From assembly GCF_032062135.1 (NCBI RefSeq), contig NC_092861.1, positions 139,835,167 to 139,899,166 of the forward strand: 64,000 nucleotides of DNA. The letters are read 5' to 3'. Made by a program: the position numbers and the translations under genes. The notes below the pieces were generated by a model. The model saw nothing but the letters and a program-made list of their open reading frames with translations, searched no databases and was not told the origin of the DNA. Below are positions 26,168 to 39,950 of this stretch, one piece after another. Source of the DNA: Pyxicephalus adspersus. Its lineage: Eukaryota > Chordata > Amphibia > Anura > Pyxicephalidae. Position 1 is the first letter of the stretch. Every line of letters starts with the position of its first letter.

Positions 26168-26527
26168 TTAAAGCGGGATTAAACCAACAATTACTTGTCT
26201 TTCCCCATTTTCCCTGGATGGGATCTTCAGCAAACCTGACTGGCCGTGCCAAGATGATGTAACTCCCGCGCAGACGTTTGGGAGTTCATCCATTCCTGGC
26301 ACGAACAAGGGAAGCTGGGACTGCAGGTTTACCCTGGCAACCAATGCTAAGATGCGAATTTGAAGCTGCAACATATGTGAGGATCATGGATTGCATAAAA
26401 CTTTTACCATTTTATTAGCATTAGCTGTCTTGTCAGTTAATTGCATGCACAGCTCAGGCAGTTATCGCCATTAACTTTCTGCAATAACCACCTGCCTGAA
26501 TTGTTACAAGTGGGACTATAATTTTAA
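26168..26527. mobile_element. T2-type MITE, family G (boundaries uncertain)
   Basis: Starts TTAAAGCGGGATTAAACC and carries CCAAGATGATGTAACT, GGCAACCAATGCTAAG and CTTTCTGCAATAACC. The right end near TTAA at 26524 is not a clear inverted match to the left. Confidence 0.6.
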
Positions 26528-26529
26528 TT

Positions 26530-29500
26530 ATGCTAAATCAGATTTTTTTTACTTTATTATTTGGTATAGTTAGCCTTGTTTAGGTCTTCACACTATAGCA
26601 GAAAAAACCAGCTTCCGTTTCTGTTAACATCCACTGACCAGTCACCGACCACCAAAGATCAGGACTTCATTGTAACCATTGTCGTGGTTACATTCTGGCG
26701 ACACACAGCACATGCTTTTTATTTTATAGGCTCACTTGTAAATGGCATTCATCTATGAGCCAGAACATAGCATTACAGTTCACAGAGAAGAATTCCATGA
26801 CCGCATGATGCACATTGACTAAGATGTGGGAGTAAATTAAGCCAACACATTTGTCATTCTTGCAGAAACCAGTCACACATTCTTCTCTTCATATACAGTA
26901 AATATGGCTATGACCCCCCCCATTACAAAGGAAATAGCTGTCTGAATGCAATAAGCAGATTATTTGGGGATTGGGGGGTGGGGGACACCACCAGTCTTTA
27001 AAAGTGTTCTAATGACTGTAGGATTTGCTGTTGAACTGCAAAGAGAAACAAAGAACTGAAATTTGCAATAAACAAAAATGCAAAGCCCAGTAAAAAATCA
27101 ACACTAATACAAAGAAAACATACTTGTTATGCTTCTAGAAAGCTTAGAAAGATGTTGGAAAATCACTTGCCTTATTTATAGGAAAGCAGAGGATCCCAAA
27201 TCTCCAGACCCAAAAATTTTATCTTCCACTAGATGAGCCCATTATTATTTTTTTAGTCCCTGTTTCTATTTTTGTGTTACAATTATTCAAACTTCATGTT
27301 GTTGGCATCCTATAGTTTTCATATGCATTTTTTTGGCCTGCATATATATACTTTGATGTGTATTGTGGAAGATAGTACAGGTACATGTGCATAAAGGGGC
27401 CGAAATACATATTTACAAATAAATATAAAAGAAACAAATAAGCTTTGATATAAGCCTTTACTGACATTGGTAGTTATAGCCACTGTGGTGCAATTCAACA
27501 TCACATTTAATTTTAAATGCCCTCATCTCTTTCTATTCTTCCTATGCACCTGATACTATATTATGATCTTTTATTACAAAAGTATCTTTAGTCTCTAAAA
27601 ATTTTAGTTGAGTCCAATAAGCTGAAGAAATGACAGAAACTGGGCTACAAGAAAGGTACTAAAATTCCTGCTAAAGATTTTTAATATCAGCCTATTATCT
27701 AGAATGATTAAAGATTAAAAGGTTGGTAGGTTGCCCACTCACTGCTGGGGAATGAAAGCTGAGCTACAGGGAAAAACGTGAAAGGAACTGGAAGGCTTCA
27801 ACGGCAAACTTTGTATGAACTGCTTCATAACACCTGTAGATACAGAGGTCAGTGAAACCTTGTTTTAGAGCCAATTAACCAGCTGCTAAGAACTTTAAAA
27901 TACAAGAAACTCTATAGCATTGCCAACATTGTACGTTGGAAGAAAATTTGTCCTACAAGAGAAGTGGAGAAGGCCAATGCAATTTAGGATGTGTAGAGGT
28001 CATGTTTATTCTTTAACCTTTAGTACTTCCAAATTAATGACAAGCCTGCCAGAAATAAAGTCTTTTTTTGATCTACACACTTGTCCAATGTCAATATGCT
28101 AAAATCTATTATATCAACATGAGAGCTTGTTCAACATGAAGAAGTGATATCGCCTGAAGGAAATGTTAGCAACGGCATCCTCCACATTTCAGTACAGGTG
28201 TCCTTTAATGCCTGGAGGTCCTTTTAATTAGCAAAGACATGTTTTTTATTTGCATTTAACCAAGCAGATCTCTAAATACAAAAAGACTGCTGGGCCTCAA
28301 TGCATTCACATACTTTGTTCCATACAGGAAACTGGCGTTGGAGTATGTGTAGGATATGTTTAAAGTATAATAGCAAAGAAGTAGATTTTGCTATTTAAAA
28401 AGAGATCTGAAAGGTGGTAGCAGAATGAGATAAAAAAAAGTTTATTTAACAAGAAAGCATAATGACACATTAGCCAGTTAAAAGGCTCGCCAAATCCTGG
28501 AACAGTGAAGTCATCTTCAGCCATCTGTGCTTACCTTGTCACCATTTCTATGCTCATTGTAAATGACATGGAACAGCAAATAGAACAGTGTGTGCAATAC
28601 TCAAAACAGGGACAAGGCCAGACTTTCGTCCTGCAGAACTAAAAGTCCCCAAGATGTTCAGCAATCATTTGATTTCCTGACCTGCAATGGGTCATTAGTG
28701 ACAATGTAAAAAAATACACAAAACAGGTCCTTAACCCCCATTACACCCCCTTCCTTTACCTGAAAGCCTAGACTCATAGATAAGGGTTAAACCCAGAAAG
28801 CATCATGTAATTAACTGCAACAAGTATAAAAAGATAAATATATAACTTTTGTTATAAGTATTGTTGGAGCCTCTTGCAATCCATTGTACATCAGCACTCG
28901 GGCTGGAAGCCAGTGAAATGCGCTGTATTGAAGATGTGCCAACCAGAAACATAGTGACAGGAAGAGAAAGCAGAGTAAGGGATCTTTCACACAACAGCAA
29001 TGCAGTTTATTTTACTAAACGTGTTTCAATGCGATGCGGTCGGCCTATTTCATTGTGTTGGCCGCACACATATGTAGTGCATTCTGCATTTTTTAAAGCA
29101 GAAAAGTCGTGTTTGGAGTGTCATTAACAATGAATGAAGAGCCAGCTCAGTATTGAGCTTCGGGTATTGCATGCATTTCTGCATGGTAGGGTAAATCTCA
29201 GGATTGTATGATTGGAATTTAAACTCCTTTTCCGGGAAAAAACACTCTGTTACATCCACCTGGCACAAACCCATACAAAAAGCAGACTGGGTTCATTGAA
29301 CTTTATCAGCATGGTATGCTCAGCTATCCATCCCCTACATCCAGTGAGAATGAATGCAAACCCATCATATGCAACAACTAACTCTATATTCGCAAATCTT
29401 CTTAAATGCACTAGTGAGTTAAAAGGAATTTCCCAGTGTATTCATGGAGAAACTTACATTTCACTCAGCCTCCAGTAAATCGATAAAATCAGAGGCCAGA

Positions 29501-30378
29501 AGTAACAGAACCTTTCAAACAGGCAGAAAACGATTACGATAACATTCTGGGGAGAAAAAAAAAACAGCAAGTGCAAATCTTGGCAAAGAACGGTTTGCTA
29601 AAGAGTTGAGACAGGGCTGGAAACACTGGCAGCTGGAGAAAGCAGAAACACATGGCTTACAGATCAGAACTAATGCAAAAAAAAAAATCAGACATATCTC
29701 GTGTTCCTATGTATACACAATATCTCCTGTAATTTGACAGATACGATGCATTGAACTGGATCTGTGCATGGAATGCAATCCATTTCTTATGCTTTAGGTG
29801 TTTGCAAAAGGAAAATAATGGAAATGTTTTTTCAAGTGGTCCAGCCACGCAGAATAGAACCTTTAACACTTAGATCCTTGTAATTTTAGGCACATATGCA
29901 ATCCCTAAGATCAACCTAAAAGCAAAGTTGCCAGATGGTCGTTTGGTTTGGCCACACACGTAGAAGGCCAGAGATTAGGTCATTAAAAATCTGGCCTGCC
30001 ACAACTTGAAACTTCTCGGAGGACCATTTTAATGTGGTCAACAGACAATTAGAAACACAAGCCGGTAACATCTGTTTCATGGCGGTAGTACATGACACAA
30101 CTGTTGCAGCGGAGCAGCAAATTTAGAGATCTATTGACATATATCGTCGTCTTTATATATGGTTACCTAATTGTGATTTGTCCATATATAACATGTCCTA
30201 TAATATTATTGGCTATAATTGCTGATTACATAGGACAGCTATGCTTGCTGTTGAGTAGGATTAACATTTATTGTAATTGCTTGACCAGATTCTGTATTGT
30301 TTTTCTTCTCTGGCTTGCTCCAAGGCACCTGCATTGTTAGAGAAACCATTTAGATTAAATGTGCATATTGTACAAATA
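26530..30378. other. Largest stretch without an identified element
   Basis: No family named above recurs here. GGGATCTTTCACACAACAGC at 28979 resembles ends of other frog MITEs, but no partner was found. Frames reach 88 codons only. Confidence 0.45.
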
Positions 30379-30545
30379 CAGTGTTCTCCCTAGCACCTTT
30401 TAGCTGGGGGCACCACCCAGCACTTTTCAGTAATCACCCGGATGTTTTTGGGTGGTTACTAATAAGTTTCGTCACAATAAAGAGGCTGCCATCCACCTAC
30501 AATTTCTTCCCACTCAGCATAAAAACATTTCTGGGTTGAACACTG
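30379..30545 (-). mobile_element. hAT-like MITE, family C (complete, best copy)
   Basis: Runs from CAGTGTTCTCCCTAGCACC to CTGGGTTGAACACTG, 167 bp, with inverted CAGTGTTC ends. No perfect 8-bp target duplication is visible. Confidence 0.82.
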
Positions 30546-30765
30546 AAACATGCTGTGGATTTAGTAGCAGCCTACCCAGCAAACTTTGATTTTACTTTAT
30601 GCAAGCACAGCGGTGGTCTTGCCCATTACAGCTATGACAGATCGAAATGCAGAGGACACAGATTGTGTTCCCACTGTGTAGTTTTATTGCCAACACCAAC
30701 TGCAGTATAACTTGTAATTCTTAAGAGGATCAAAAACAGAATTGCTAAATCTGCAGATCATTTAA

Positions 30766-31038
30766 AGCGTACCTAAACTCATCATTGTTTACTTTACATG
30801 AAAAGGTAGACAACCCTTATAGGTAAAAAAAAAAAAAAAATTTACAGGGGGCTGTCACATGACCTTGCACCTGCGCAGTGCGAGATTGGGTGATGTAGCC
30901 GGAAAACCGGAAAAGACAAAGATGGCAGCCCTGAGACGAAGAAGAATTCAAGGACGGCGCAGGACCAGATTGCAGAAAGGTCCAGCGGTTTTGAGGGATT
31001 GAAGGGAAGTGTGTTTTTTTTTTACTTTAGTTCTGCTC
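30766..31038. mobile_element. T2-type MITE, family F (internally shortened)
   Basis: TTAA at 30762-30765, then AGCGTACCTAAACTC; the right end is TTTAGTTCTGCTC with a decayed TTAA. Contains AAAAGGTAGACAACCC and CTGCGCAGTGCGAGATTGGG. Confidence 0.78.
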
Positions 31039-31137
31039 TACACAATCCCTTTAAATCAATGAAATAAAAGGTGATGCCAACTCTTGCAGCATGTGTTAAG
31101 TCAGTTTGTAATTACAAAAGGGAAAATTTTTTTAATT

Positions 31138-31270
31138 AACAGGATTTATATAGCACCAACATATTATGCAGCGCTGTACATTGAATAGGGGTTGCAAATG
31201 ACAGACAGATACAGACAGTGACACAGGTGGAGGAGAGGACCCTGGCCCGAAGAGCTTACAATCTAGGAGA
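31138..31270 (-). mobile_element. SINE-like short element
   Basis: Reverse copy of the 7729 element: TTTATATAGCACCAACATAT, GCAGCGCTGTACATTGAATA and GAGGAGAGGACCCTGGCCCG to AAGAGCTTACAATCTAGG. Confidence 0.82.
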
Positions 31271-32522
31271 TGTCTACTACTAAGATTTGTTTATAGACAT
31301 ATATATTATTAAAACAAAGAGAGTCTGTTCCTCTGAACCACTTCCAGTTTCTATGTTATATGATGCATGCAGAAATAGTAATTGAATAAGGCCATGCCAA
31401 CTCTGTGTTTGCACACCATGGCGGACCTGGTTTTGGCTCCTGACAAGACTCTGGGGTGAGGCCTCCGCAGCTTGGCTTTGCTCAAATTCAGCTAAATGAC
31501 TTATATCTGCGGTCAGGCTTGACTGCTCCTTCCTGGTTCTCGTTTCTGTGTTTTACTTGGACCCCCTTGATCTTTTACAAATGATCACACAGATTTAGAA
31601 AATCTATCAAAACTTATCCTGAACATAAAAGGAATGATTACGGCAAAAAGTAAAAAGAAATCGAATGCTTTAAATATACATTAAAAAATTAACACTTTTG
31701 ATCTGTAGCATGTTTTATTATTTTTTTGCTACAGACATTTTACATATTCTAAATGAGCTCAATAAAGGTCCTTCCCTGTTGTAATTCTCAATCATCAAAG
31801 ATCACAACAATGATTCTAAGGTTAGGTTTGGTTTCTGTCAGTTTAAAGACATGTGCTGTGTGTTTACTATTAGAAAATAAACCTAAAATCAATAACTTCT
31901 TTCGCAGGCTTCCATTTTTTTGAGTTGACAAAAAAAGAGCCCTGAACTAAATCATTGCACATGGAGGAAGTCTGTCCTTCTGATGCAAATAACAAAAAAA
32001 AATGGCAGCTTTTGCTTCATTAGCGGTCAGCAGATACATCGCTAATCACTCCATGCCGATCCTCCAACTTCAGAAGAATATGAGGAATCTCACAAAAGGA
32101 GGGTAAAACTTGCACAGTTCAAGTTTGCTTCAATGGTTAAAAGTGTTTTGTGCTTTTCAAAAAATGATTTTATTATTTGTAATGCGGCTCAAAACAACTA
32201 AGATTAATCCACTTTAGATTATCACTCAATTGATAGGGCTGCCAACATCAAATCCAGGATGGTGACTCACAACAGAAGTCCCCGTGGTTTTTGGATGTCA
32301 ACAGAAGGGCGGTTTTCACAAATAAATATCATGCCCAAAATCTATAAAATGCAGGTAAATTCTTATGTGAAGTTTTTGTTGAATTATTTGTCTGATGACA
32401 AGAACTCTTGGAAGATCGTCCTTCAGAAATTTGGAGGCTGCCAATGCTGAATGACATCCTCTTGAAAATGTTGCTTAATAGGGACCTAAACTAGACAACA
32501 TTTTTATTATATAGGGAAAACA

Positions 32523-32530
<8 letters not shown>

Positions 32531-32571
<41 letters not shown>
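32531..32571. repeat. (AT)n microsatellite at gap edge
   Basis: AT dinucleotides run directly into the N gap, so the true length is unknown. Confidence 0.95.
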
Positions 32572-33283
32572 NNNNNNNNNNNNNNNNNNNNNNNNNNNNN
32601 NNNNNNNNNNNNNNNNNNNNNNNNNNNNNNNNNNNNNNNNNNNNNNNNNNNNNNNNNNNNNNNNNNNNNNNNNNNNNNNNNNNNNNNNNNNNNNNNNNNN
32701 NNNNNNNNNNNNNNNNNNNNNNNNNNNNNNNNNNNNNNNNNNNNNNNNNNNNNNNNNNNNNNNNNNNNNNNNNNNNNNNNNNNNNNNNNNNNNNNNNNNN
32801 NNNNNNNNNNNNNNNNNNNNNNNNNNNNNNNNNNNNNNNNNNNNNNNNNNNNNNNNNNNNNNNNNNNNNNNNNNNNNNNNNNNNNNNNNNNNNNNNNNNN
32901 NNNNNNNNNNNNNNNNNNNNNNNNNNNNNNNNNNNNNNNNNNNNNNNNNNNNNNNNNNNNNNNNNNNNNNNNNNNNNNNNNNNNNNNNNNNNNNNNNNNN
33001 NNNNNNNNNNNNNNNNNNNNNNNNNNNNNNNNNNNNNNNNNNNNNNNNNNNNNNNNNNNNNNNNNNNNNNNNNNNNNNNNNNNNNNNNNNNNNNNNNNNN
33101 NNNNNNNNNNNNNNNNNNNNNNNNNNNNNNNNNNNNNNNNNNNNNNNNNNNNNNNNNNNNNNNNNNNNNNNNNNNNNNNNNNNNNNNNNNNNNNNNNNNN
33201 NNNNNNNNNNNNNNNNNNNNNNNNNNNNNNNNNNNNNNNNNNNNNNNNNNNNNNNNNNNNNNNNNNNNNNNNNNNNNNNNNNN
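32572..33283. other. Assembly gap (712 N)
   Basis: Unsequenced; left flank is an AT microsatellite. Confidence 0.98.
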
Positions 33284-33335
33284 TTTTGTGCTCTTTTTTG
33301 ACTTGTTAAAGTGTTTTGGTAAATCTCAATATCTA

Positions 33336-33338
<3 letters not shown>

Positions 33339-33377
<39 letters not shown>

Positions 33378-33381
33378 GCAT

Positions 33382-33412
<31 letters not shown>

Positions 33413-33426
33413 ATATACACACACAC
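33339..33426. repeat. Compound (AT)n-(CA)n microsatellite
   Basis: About 18 AT dinucleotides, a short CATACATA bridge, then CA dinucleotides to about 33412 and a shorter CA run. Confidence 0.95.
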
Positions 33427-34567
33427 ACCTATTATATACATAAAAAAGAAAATTGTGCTATAAGTCTTAGTTATCTAGCCCAAATGCCTATTACCACTAA
33501 TCACTGCAAAACTCCTATTCATCTTAGCGATCAGTGCCATAGGGTAGTAGATTGGCCTTGGCATGGAGAACAACTTGAACTGCCCGGCAATAGCCCCTAT
33601 AAGTCACTGGGTTGGCATTTGATTGGCAGATCTAATATTCTCGGTTGATAGGACAGCAATGGAGGCCTTCATTTTTTCAAAATACAGGTACATGGATATA
33701 AGATATGGAAAGCAGACAATCCCATGAGAGTCCTGAACTCAAAGGTGCTTTCAAAAATCTTTAGTAGCTCCCATGAAGACCACCATCTGGCTTTATATAC
33801 CCCTCCATAGAGACAACCTTATGGAGACATGGACAATAGGGAGTCAGGGTAGACAGCAGGGGGCAGCCAAGAGGTCTGAATCATTATTACTAGCCAAGAG
33901 TGATAGATAATCTCTGGCTTTGATGCTTATGGGCTCCAGAAGGTATACAAGCATGTATCCATCTGCTTAGAAGATTCCCTTTCTGTTTAAGGATATTAAA
34001 AGAAATTAACAAAATAACCACTTTGCATGCTTACCAGCTCATTCTTTCTATTCACTTTTACAAACATCTTCATTGATAACTTTTATGTAAATTTGGTAAA
34101 TGTGCATAAAGAACCCGGTTATGGTTTATACGAGATACTGTATGACCAAGGACAGGGCCTGGTCCCCGAAGAAAATCTTCACTTGACACGCAGATGCTCC
34201 TAGCTGAAATGAAGGACGCTCTCAGTATAGCCTTGGAGTAACAATCCCGTCTTTGTTCTGTGAAGATCTTTCATCTAAAGAAATTTCACAAGACGCAGCA
34301 CAAAGCGAGCCTTTGCTAGGGTTGTACAGGGCTCTCACAAATCGATTAGCCTTATGCTGGGGAAAGCTGTTGACAATCTGTATTTGCGAATGGCTGCACT
34401 TAACAAATTTTTCAACTCATTACCATGAAGACAGCAAAGCCGTTATCATTACACAGACCATAGGCTGCTAAGCAGAAGCAACACATTGCTGACATTTTAG
34501 AGAGAACTTGCTGTTTTAACAACATAAAAATACCAACCAGCACTTTGTTATGCAGAAAGGAATACAA

Positions 34568-34765
34568 TTTCCTCTCACATTCCAATAACATGCTGTTAGG
34601 TTAATTGGCTTAGCCCCAAAATTGACCTTAGACTGTAATAATGACATATGACTATGGAAGGGACATTAGATTGTGAGCTCCTTTGAGGAACAGCTAGTGA
34701 TACGACTATGGACTTTGTAAAGCACTGCGTAATATGTCGGCGATATATAAACACCGTGTAATATT
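34568..34765 (+). mobile_element. tRNA-derived SINE, 5'-truncated
   Basis: TTTCCTCTCACATTCC, TGCTGTTAGGTTAATTGGCT, GGGACATTAGATTGTGAGCT and GGCGATATATAAACACCGTG match, in order and reversed, the 3' two thirds of the copies at 38331 and 57389. The tRNA-like head is absent. Confidence 0.82.
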
Positions 34766-35170
34766 AATGTTGCACCTCTTCCACACAGCACCACCAGATC
34801 TTTGACCTCAATTTAATCCACTGCAGTCAAAGCAATACACTTGGCCAAAGACTTTGGTTGGATAATGAACGAGCAGCAACTTTCTGAAAAGATTGCTTCT
34901 CTGTGCTTTCATTTAACCAGCAAGATCCACAAGATTTACAGGAAGACACTGCTTAATGAACTTAAACCTAATGGGTTCAAAGTGTCTCTGCCAATATGAA
35001 TGCTGTTTTATAACAGATTACAGGAGGTCGATAAAAGAACTCCTCTGTTACTAGCAACCAAAAGATTACTTTTGCAGTATTTTGCCAATACAATGGGGAG
35101 TAGATTAATCCATCCTTCCCTGTTTCAAGATGGTTGCTAGTGCTCATTAGGCAATACATAATAGGTTAGA

Positions 35171-35422
35171 TAGATTAGAACTTTTTATAATGGGGAAATC
35201 ATTGAAATAACCCCTTCTATGATTACTATATCCACAACTCACGGTATATTAGTTTGGTGGTCAGTGGGAAGAATGCCTCCTACATTGCTGGCCAGTGGGA
35301 AAAATGTAATTCTTACAGATAAGAATTGACCTAAGAGGTCCAAACTGCTCATGCCTCAAGGACCCCTAGCAACCTCTGGACAAACCCTAGGGTTTCACAG
35401 AACCCTTGTTAAGAAACACTGG
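35171..35422 (+). mobile_element. hAT-type MITE, family A
   Basis: TTTTTATAATGGGGAAATC start, then ACCCCTTCTATGATTACTAT, TCAGTGGGAAGAATGCCTCC and the end CTTGTTAAGAAACACTG. Confidence 0.78.
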
Positions 35423-36774
35423 GTTATATGGGGTCTTTAAAGCTCTATATCACCCCAATGCAGAAGCATTTAGGGCCCATTAGCATCATGGTCCTCCGAG
35501 ATCCATTTCTTATGCAATACTAAGCCGACATTTGTGATTTCATTGTTTCAATTGACTCAGTTCAAACTAACAAATTGTATTGGTATGTACTGGGTGTCAT
35601 TGGAATATGCCAAATTCATAGGAAGTGCAACGTGCTGCTAAAAAAAAAATAAAAACAATAATGCATTTTGGTCCCGCTGTGAACAAAGCAATCGGAACAC
35701 TAACACAATGCGTTATAAACTCAATGCCAACACAAGTCAACTCAAATGCATTTAGCGTTTATCAAGTAGTGCGAATCCATTCTTATACAGAACTGAACGA
35801 TTGAAAGCCCAGAATCTGATCACTTCAGCTCATTGGCTTAGCAATGGAACCCTGCTGGCAAATATTTCCAACACCATCACCCACTGCTTCTTTAAAGGAA
35901 CCACCATTTTTTTAAAAATAGCGTGAGGATTGAAAACTACTTTTCCTGCGTCATTAAAAGATATTATCTGGCAGGTAAATGGTTATGAATACATAACAAG
36001 ATTAAACCAATTATCGTTTACATCTGGTATAGAATATTATACAGTTAATTTGTACTAAAAATAAAGTAAATCCATAAAAACAAGCGCAAATCAACATTGC
36101 TTTTATCAGGTCTTACAAAAAGTATTCTGTAATAGCTTCCATCTGAGCACAATATAAAAAGACGTATAAAATATCCACAGAAGAGTCCATTAGGTAGAAT
36201 GTACATTTGCACAGAATACCTCCATCTGAGCACTTACAGGGTAGCATTAAAAACAGGATGCAAGTTCAAAGTAAACTTCAGAACACTGCAGACAGAAGCC
36301 ATGCAGTAAAATTAAAGCTCAAAGGCCCTGACTATTATCAGTCAAGGAATCAGCGAAGCATTACCAGGACCCCCTGACAGCTTGAGCCCCTCAGGAAGAG
36401 GAGCAGAGGTGCTTCTTAGACCTCTAATAATGACAAAGTCACTGACACCAAATATCTTACATATGTCACTAATGGGTTTGTGGTTGCTTGTTTACCACAA
36501 ACCTACACGCTTTCTGGTTCTTTACACAGCTAAAGAAACACTTCTGCATGGCCTAAGGCTACATCCACACCTTTCAGTAATAGGTGCCATGTATTTTTTA
36601 CGTTTTACACGCATTAAGCTTTATCATGTTCTCAATCACGCAAAGACCCACAGTAATTTGCATGTAAGTAGGGTGGGAAAAGATTCGAAAAACCAAAAAC
36701 TATCTTAGATCTTATTTAAATTTGAACTTTGCTGTAATTTGTTTCTGTTGTTCCTATAGTTGATTCCTTTATAT

Positions 36775-36994
36775 AAGCGGTGGCTAACCAATGTGGTCTG
36801 TGGACCAGGGGTGGTCCGTGAGAAAATGTTGGTGGTCCGCAGAAAAATTTGGACACTGTAAAAAGACATTTTGATCTGTCACAGCAATTAAAACTCGGTA
36901 CTGGTTTGAAATAAAAACGTATCTCCGTCTTGCAGTAACTTCATTGGAGCCAAAAATCCATAAACTTATTTCAAACAAGCACAAGCATACTTAA
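36775..36994 (+). pseudogene. hAT transposon relic with transposase C-terminal remnant
   Basis: A hAT-like terminus (AGCGGTGGCTAACC at 36776) is followed by GGTGGTCCGTGAGAAAATGT and GGTGGTCCGCAG, also seen in the element at 46804-47235. Directly after it an open stretch of 38 codons (36878-36991, stop 36992-36994) reads TRYWFEIKTYLRLAV, then SLEPKIHKLISNK. Leu-rich text of this form, ending in a basic tail just before the stop, is typical of hAT transposase C-termini. Terminus and C-terminus are adjacent, so the body has been deleted. The 3' end of the element was not located. Confidence 0.6.
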
Positions 36995-38330
36995 ATAAGC
37001 TTCAATTATTTTGTTACAATTAGCTTTAAAGATTTGGTTATGATTACATAAGCATTTATAATTGTTATATTTATTAAGTGCATTTTATATTAATAAAATA
37101 GAAGTTCTCTGATCATTATTTTACAAATGTGTTTATCTTTTAAAACAAATAATATTTTTTTTTGTTTATTTCTATTGTGTTGTTTTTTTTATTAGGTCTA
37201 AGATTTAAATATTGAACATAAACCCCCTCCCTTCTTTTCCTGTTACACTCCTTAAAATTAAAAAAATAAAATCTTTCAAATAAACTCGAACTTCAGCTCT
37301 CTCTACGCCAAGGGACGTGATGGTCATTGAGCACTAATAGTTCTGAATTGTACATTATGACATGAGCAATGACATGAGGGAATATGAGCAACCACAAGAC
37401 CGTAGATTACGTGCGGCTTCATGGGACCGGTTATGAATGCTGTAATTGGTGTGGAAAAGCCTGCAGAAGCAAAGAATAAAGTATGAATTCCTCTGATATA
37501 TTCACTGAAATGAGCATTAGACCCTTAGCAGTCCAAGTCATAAGAGCAGCCCTAGGTGACATTGCCGTTCTTGCACAGATACAGTACAAAGTGTTGTCAG
37601 CGTAGGAAATGTTGCTGGCACAATCAGCAGGTGAAAATGAAGTTTGTTCAGTTAAAGTACAGTTTAGTTACAGAAAATTCTATGAAATACATATATGAAG
37701 TTCTTAAAATCATCCAGCATGTATTTTCCACTTGAATTGTATCTGAAACAGTTTACCAGAGCAATACATTAAAAAAAAAAAAAACAGACAATAAGCATTA
37801 AAAATTAAAGCAAAGCCTTAAAAAATGAAATGAGTCAGAATAATTGGATCAGCAAAAGACCTGAAGAGCTATTTCAATGTTTCATTGTCTACAAGACAGT
37901 GCAATCAATATATAGCAATCAGAGGCGACAGCAGCTTATGACATACGTAATGGACTCGATATTGATGACTCCAAAATAAACAGATTGCAAGAGCACAGCC
38001 ATTACTGCCAATAATAACCACAACTAAACAACAGAGCAAAATCAATAAAGTGACCACCTACAAAAACGGCCTAATTACTCAAAACCTATGGCTAGCTCAC
38101 ATTGCATTCTTCCTGGATTGTCACATGCCTTTGCCCTGCTGTGGTTCCTTCCTCTGACCTCCATGTTACTAATGTGTCCTGAAGTGATGCAAGAGGCAAA
38201 AGAAGGAGCCACAGCTTGTAGAGGAGGGATCAGGCATCCAACATACCTATACGTGTGCCGGATATGAGGAGGACATTGCCCTAGCAAGAAAGTCAAGATC
38301 AAAGAAAGAAGAGACAGAAGGGGTTGTCGG
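36995..38330. other. AT-rich stretch, no gene recognised
   Basis: Several T and A runs at 37140-37270 may belong to the decayed hAT element on its left. Confidence 0.45.
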
Positions 38331-38619
38331 TATTATTATTACACAGTATTTATATAGCGCCAACATATTATGCAGCGTTTAATAAGTCCATAGCCATGTC
38401 ACTAGTTGTCCCTCAAAGGAACTCACAGTCTACTGTCCCTACCCTAGTCATATGTCATTAATAAAGTGGGGGGGAAGCCAACTAACCTAATGTGTGAGCA
38501 AACATGCAACAATGCAAACACGGGGAGAACCTGCAAACTCCATGCAGATAGTGTCCTGGCCGAGATTTGAACCTAGGACCCAGCGCTGCAAAGGGCTAAC
38601 CACTGAGCCAACCGTGCTG
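38331..38619 (-). mobile_element. tRNA-derived SINE (near full length)
   Basis: Minus strand: head TTGGCTCAGTGGTTAGCCC with A-box-like TGGCTCAGTGG (38600-38610) and B-box-like GGTTCAAATCTC (38562-38573). The body matches the 57389 copy and the tail is GGCGCTATATAAATACTGTG plus an AAT repeat. Confidence 0.85.
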
Positions 38620-39748
38620 ACCACTATACTGGCAGTGCTTTCCTACATAATTTTAACCCACATATTTACAACACATATGCCGACGCTGGTGAAGAACCTG
38701 CATTGCAATGTGAGTGACTGGGCATCAACCTGCCAAGAGCTGACACAGATCCCAAATCAGGTCTGATCTGGCCCTTAGTTCGGACTAGTGATATTTTACT
38801 TTACTGCCCTTTGGTACCTTAAGTCAAACATTAGGCACCCGGGAATGGAAAAAGTCCATCACTGCTAGGCTTTGTGCAGATATGTGCAAGAGGCTGCAAA
38901 AGCCTAGAAGAATGAGCAAGTTTTCATAATTGAAACTGCTTGTAATTTTAAATGGCACCAATTGAATAGAGGTATGGGGGTGGCAAGCATCCACAAAAAC
39001 ATGCAGCAACACTGTGGCCTACCACCTGCCAAATAAAGCATCCAATCAGACCAATGTTATCCATTTTCTGCAAACGGCTTTGAGTGGTAAAATGTCTCAA
39101 AACTGCATGCAACAACCACTATTCTGAACTAAGCCTGAGAGATTATTCAGTATGAATAGAATGCAGTGTGGCAATAATTGTGTCTTACAAAGATTGTTAA
39201 ACAGTATTAACATAATACAGATAAATTATATAAAAAAAAAAACAAAGTGTGTATTTATTCTGTGAGTTCTGTGACCCATATCTCTGCTTGAAACAACTTA
39301 CCAGACTGGCTTGAGACATGATAAATCTCTGAGCGCAGCTCATACTACGCTATGAAATACCATGCAGGCATCTACCAGCTTTAGATTTTATTGCTCCCTG
39401 ATGACGGTTGCCACTATTTGAAATAAAATTCAGCACAAATTTCTTGCATACATTTGATAGCTAAAGATATGAATGAGATGGGAAAATATGAAAACTGGGA
39501 AACAGAATCCACTAAAGTTATTTTGTTTGATGAAAGCATTTCAGTACAAGTTAGCACACGCATGCTTTAGGTGCATTTACATTGCTCAGTTCACATGAAT
39601 GTATAAACACCGATCAGCATACAAACATATGGAAAGTGAGAACAAGAGATTTCAGCAGATGTATGCGATGGTGGATGTAGGATAACAAAAAAAATGTTAC
39701 TGGTATGATCAGGCTATTTATGTTTCATCGCCTGCATTCATACTATAA

Positions 39749-39913
39749 GAATTCAACCCAGAATTTTTTTTAAGCTGGGTGGCAAAAAATTGTTGGCTGG
39801 GGGTGACCCCTGCATTGTGACCAAATTCATCAGTAACCACCCAAAAACAGCCGGGTGGTTGCTGAAAAATGCCAGGTGGTGCGCCCAGCTGAAAGGGGCT
39901 GGAGAGAGAACTG
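39749..39913 (+). mobile_element. hAT-like MITE, family C (near full length)
   Basis: GAATTCAACCCAGAATT through AAGCTGGGTGGCAAAAAATT and GTAACCACCCAAAAACAGCC to GAGAGAGAACTG. Confidence 0.8.
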
Positions 39914-39950
39914 AGATCCAAAAGAAAATAAATGGCAACATTGCTATGTA

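Noticed and set aside
34253..34471. 72-codon frame as a possible gene or conserved noncoding element
   Set aside because: No family resemblance; conservation cannot be judged from one sequence.
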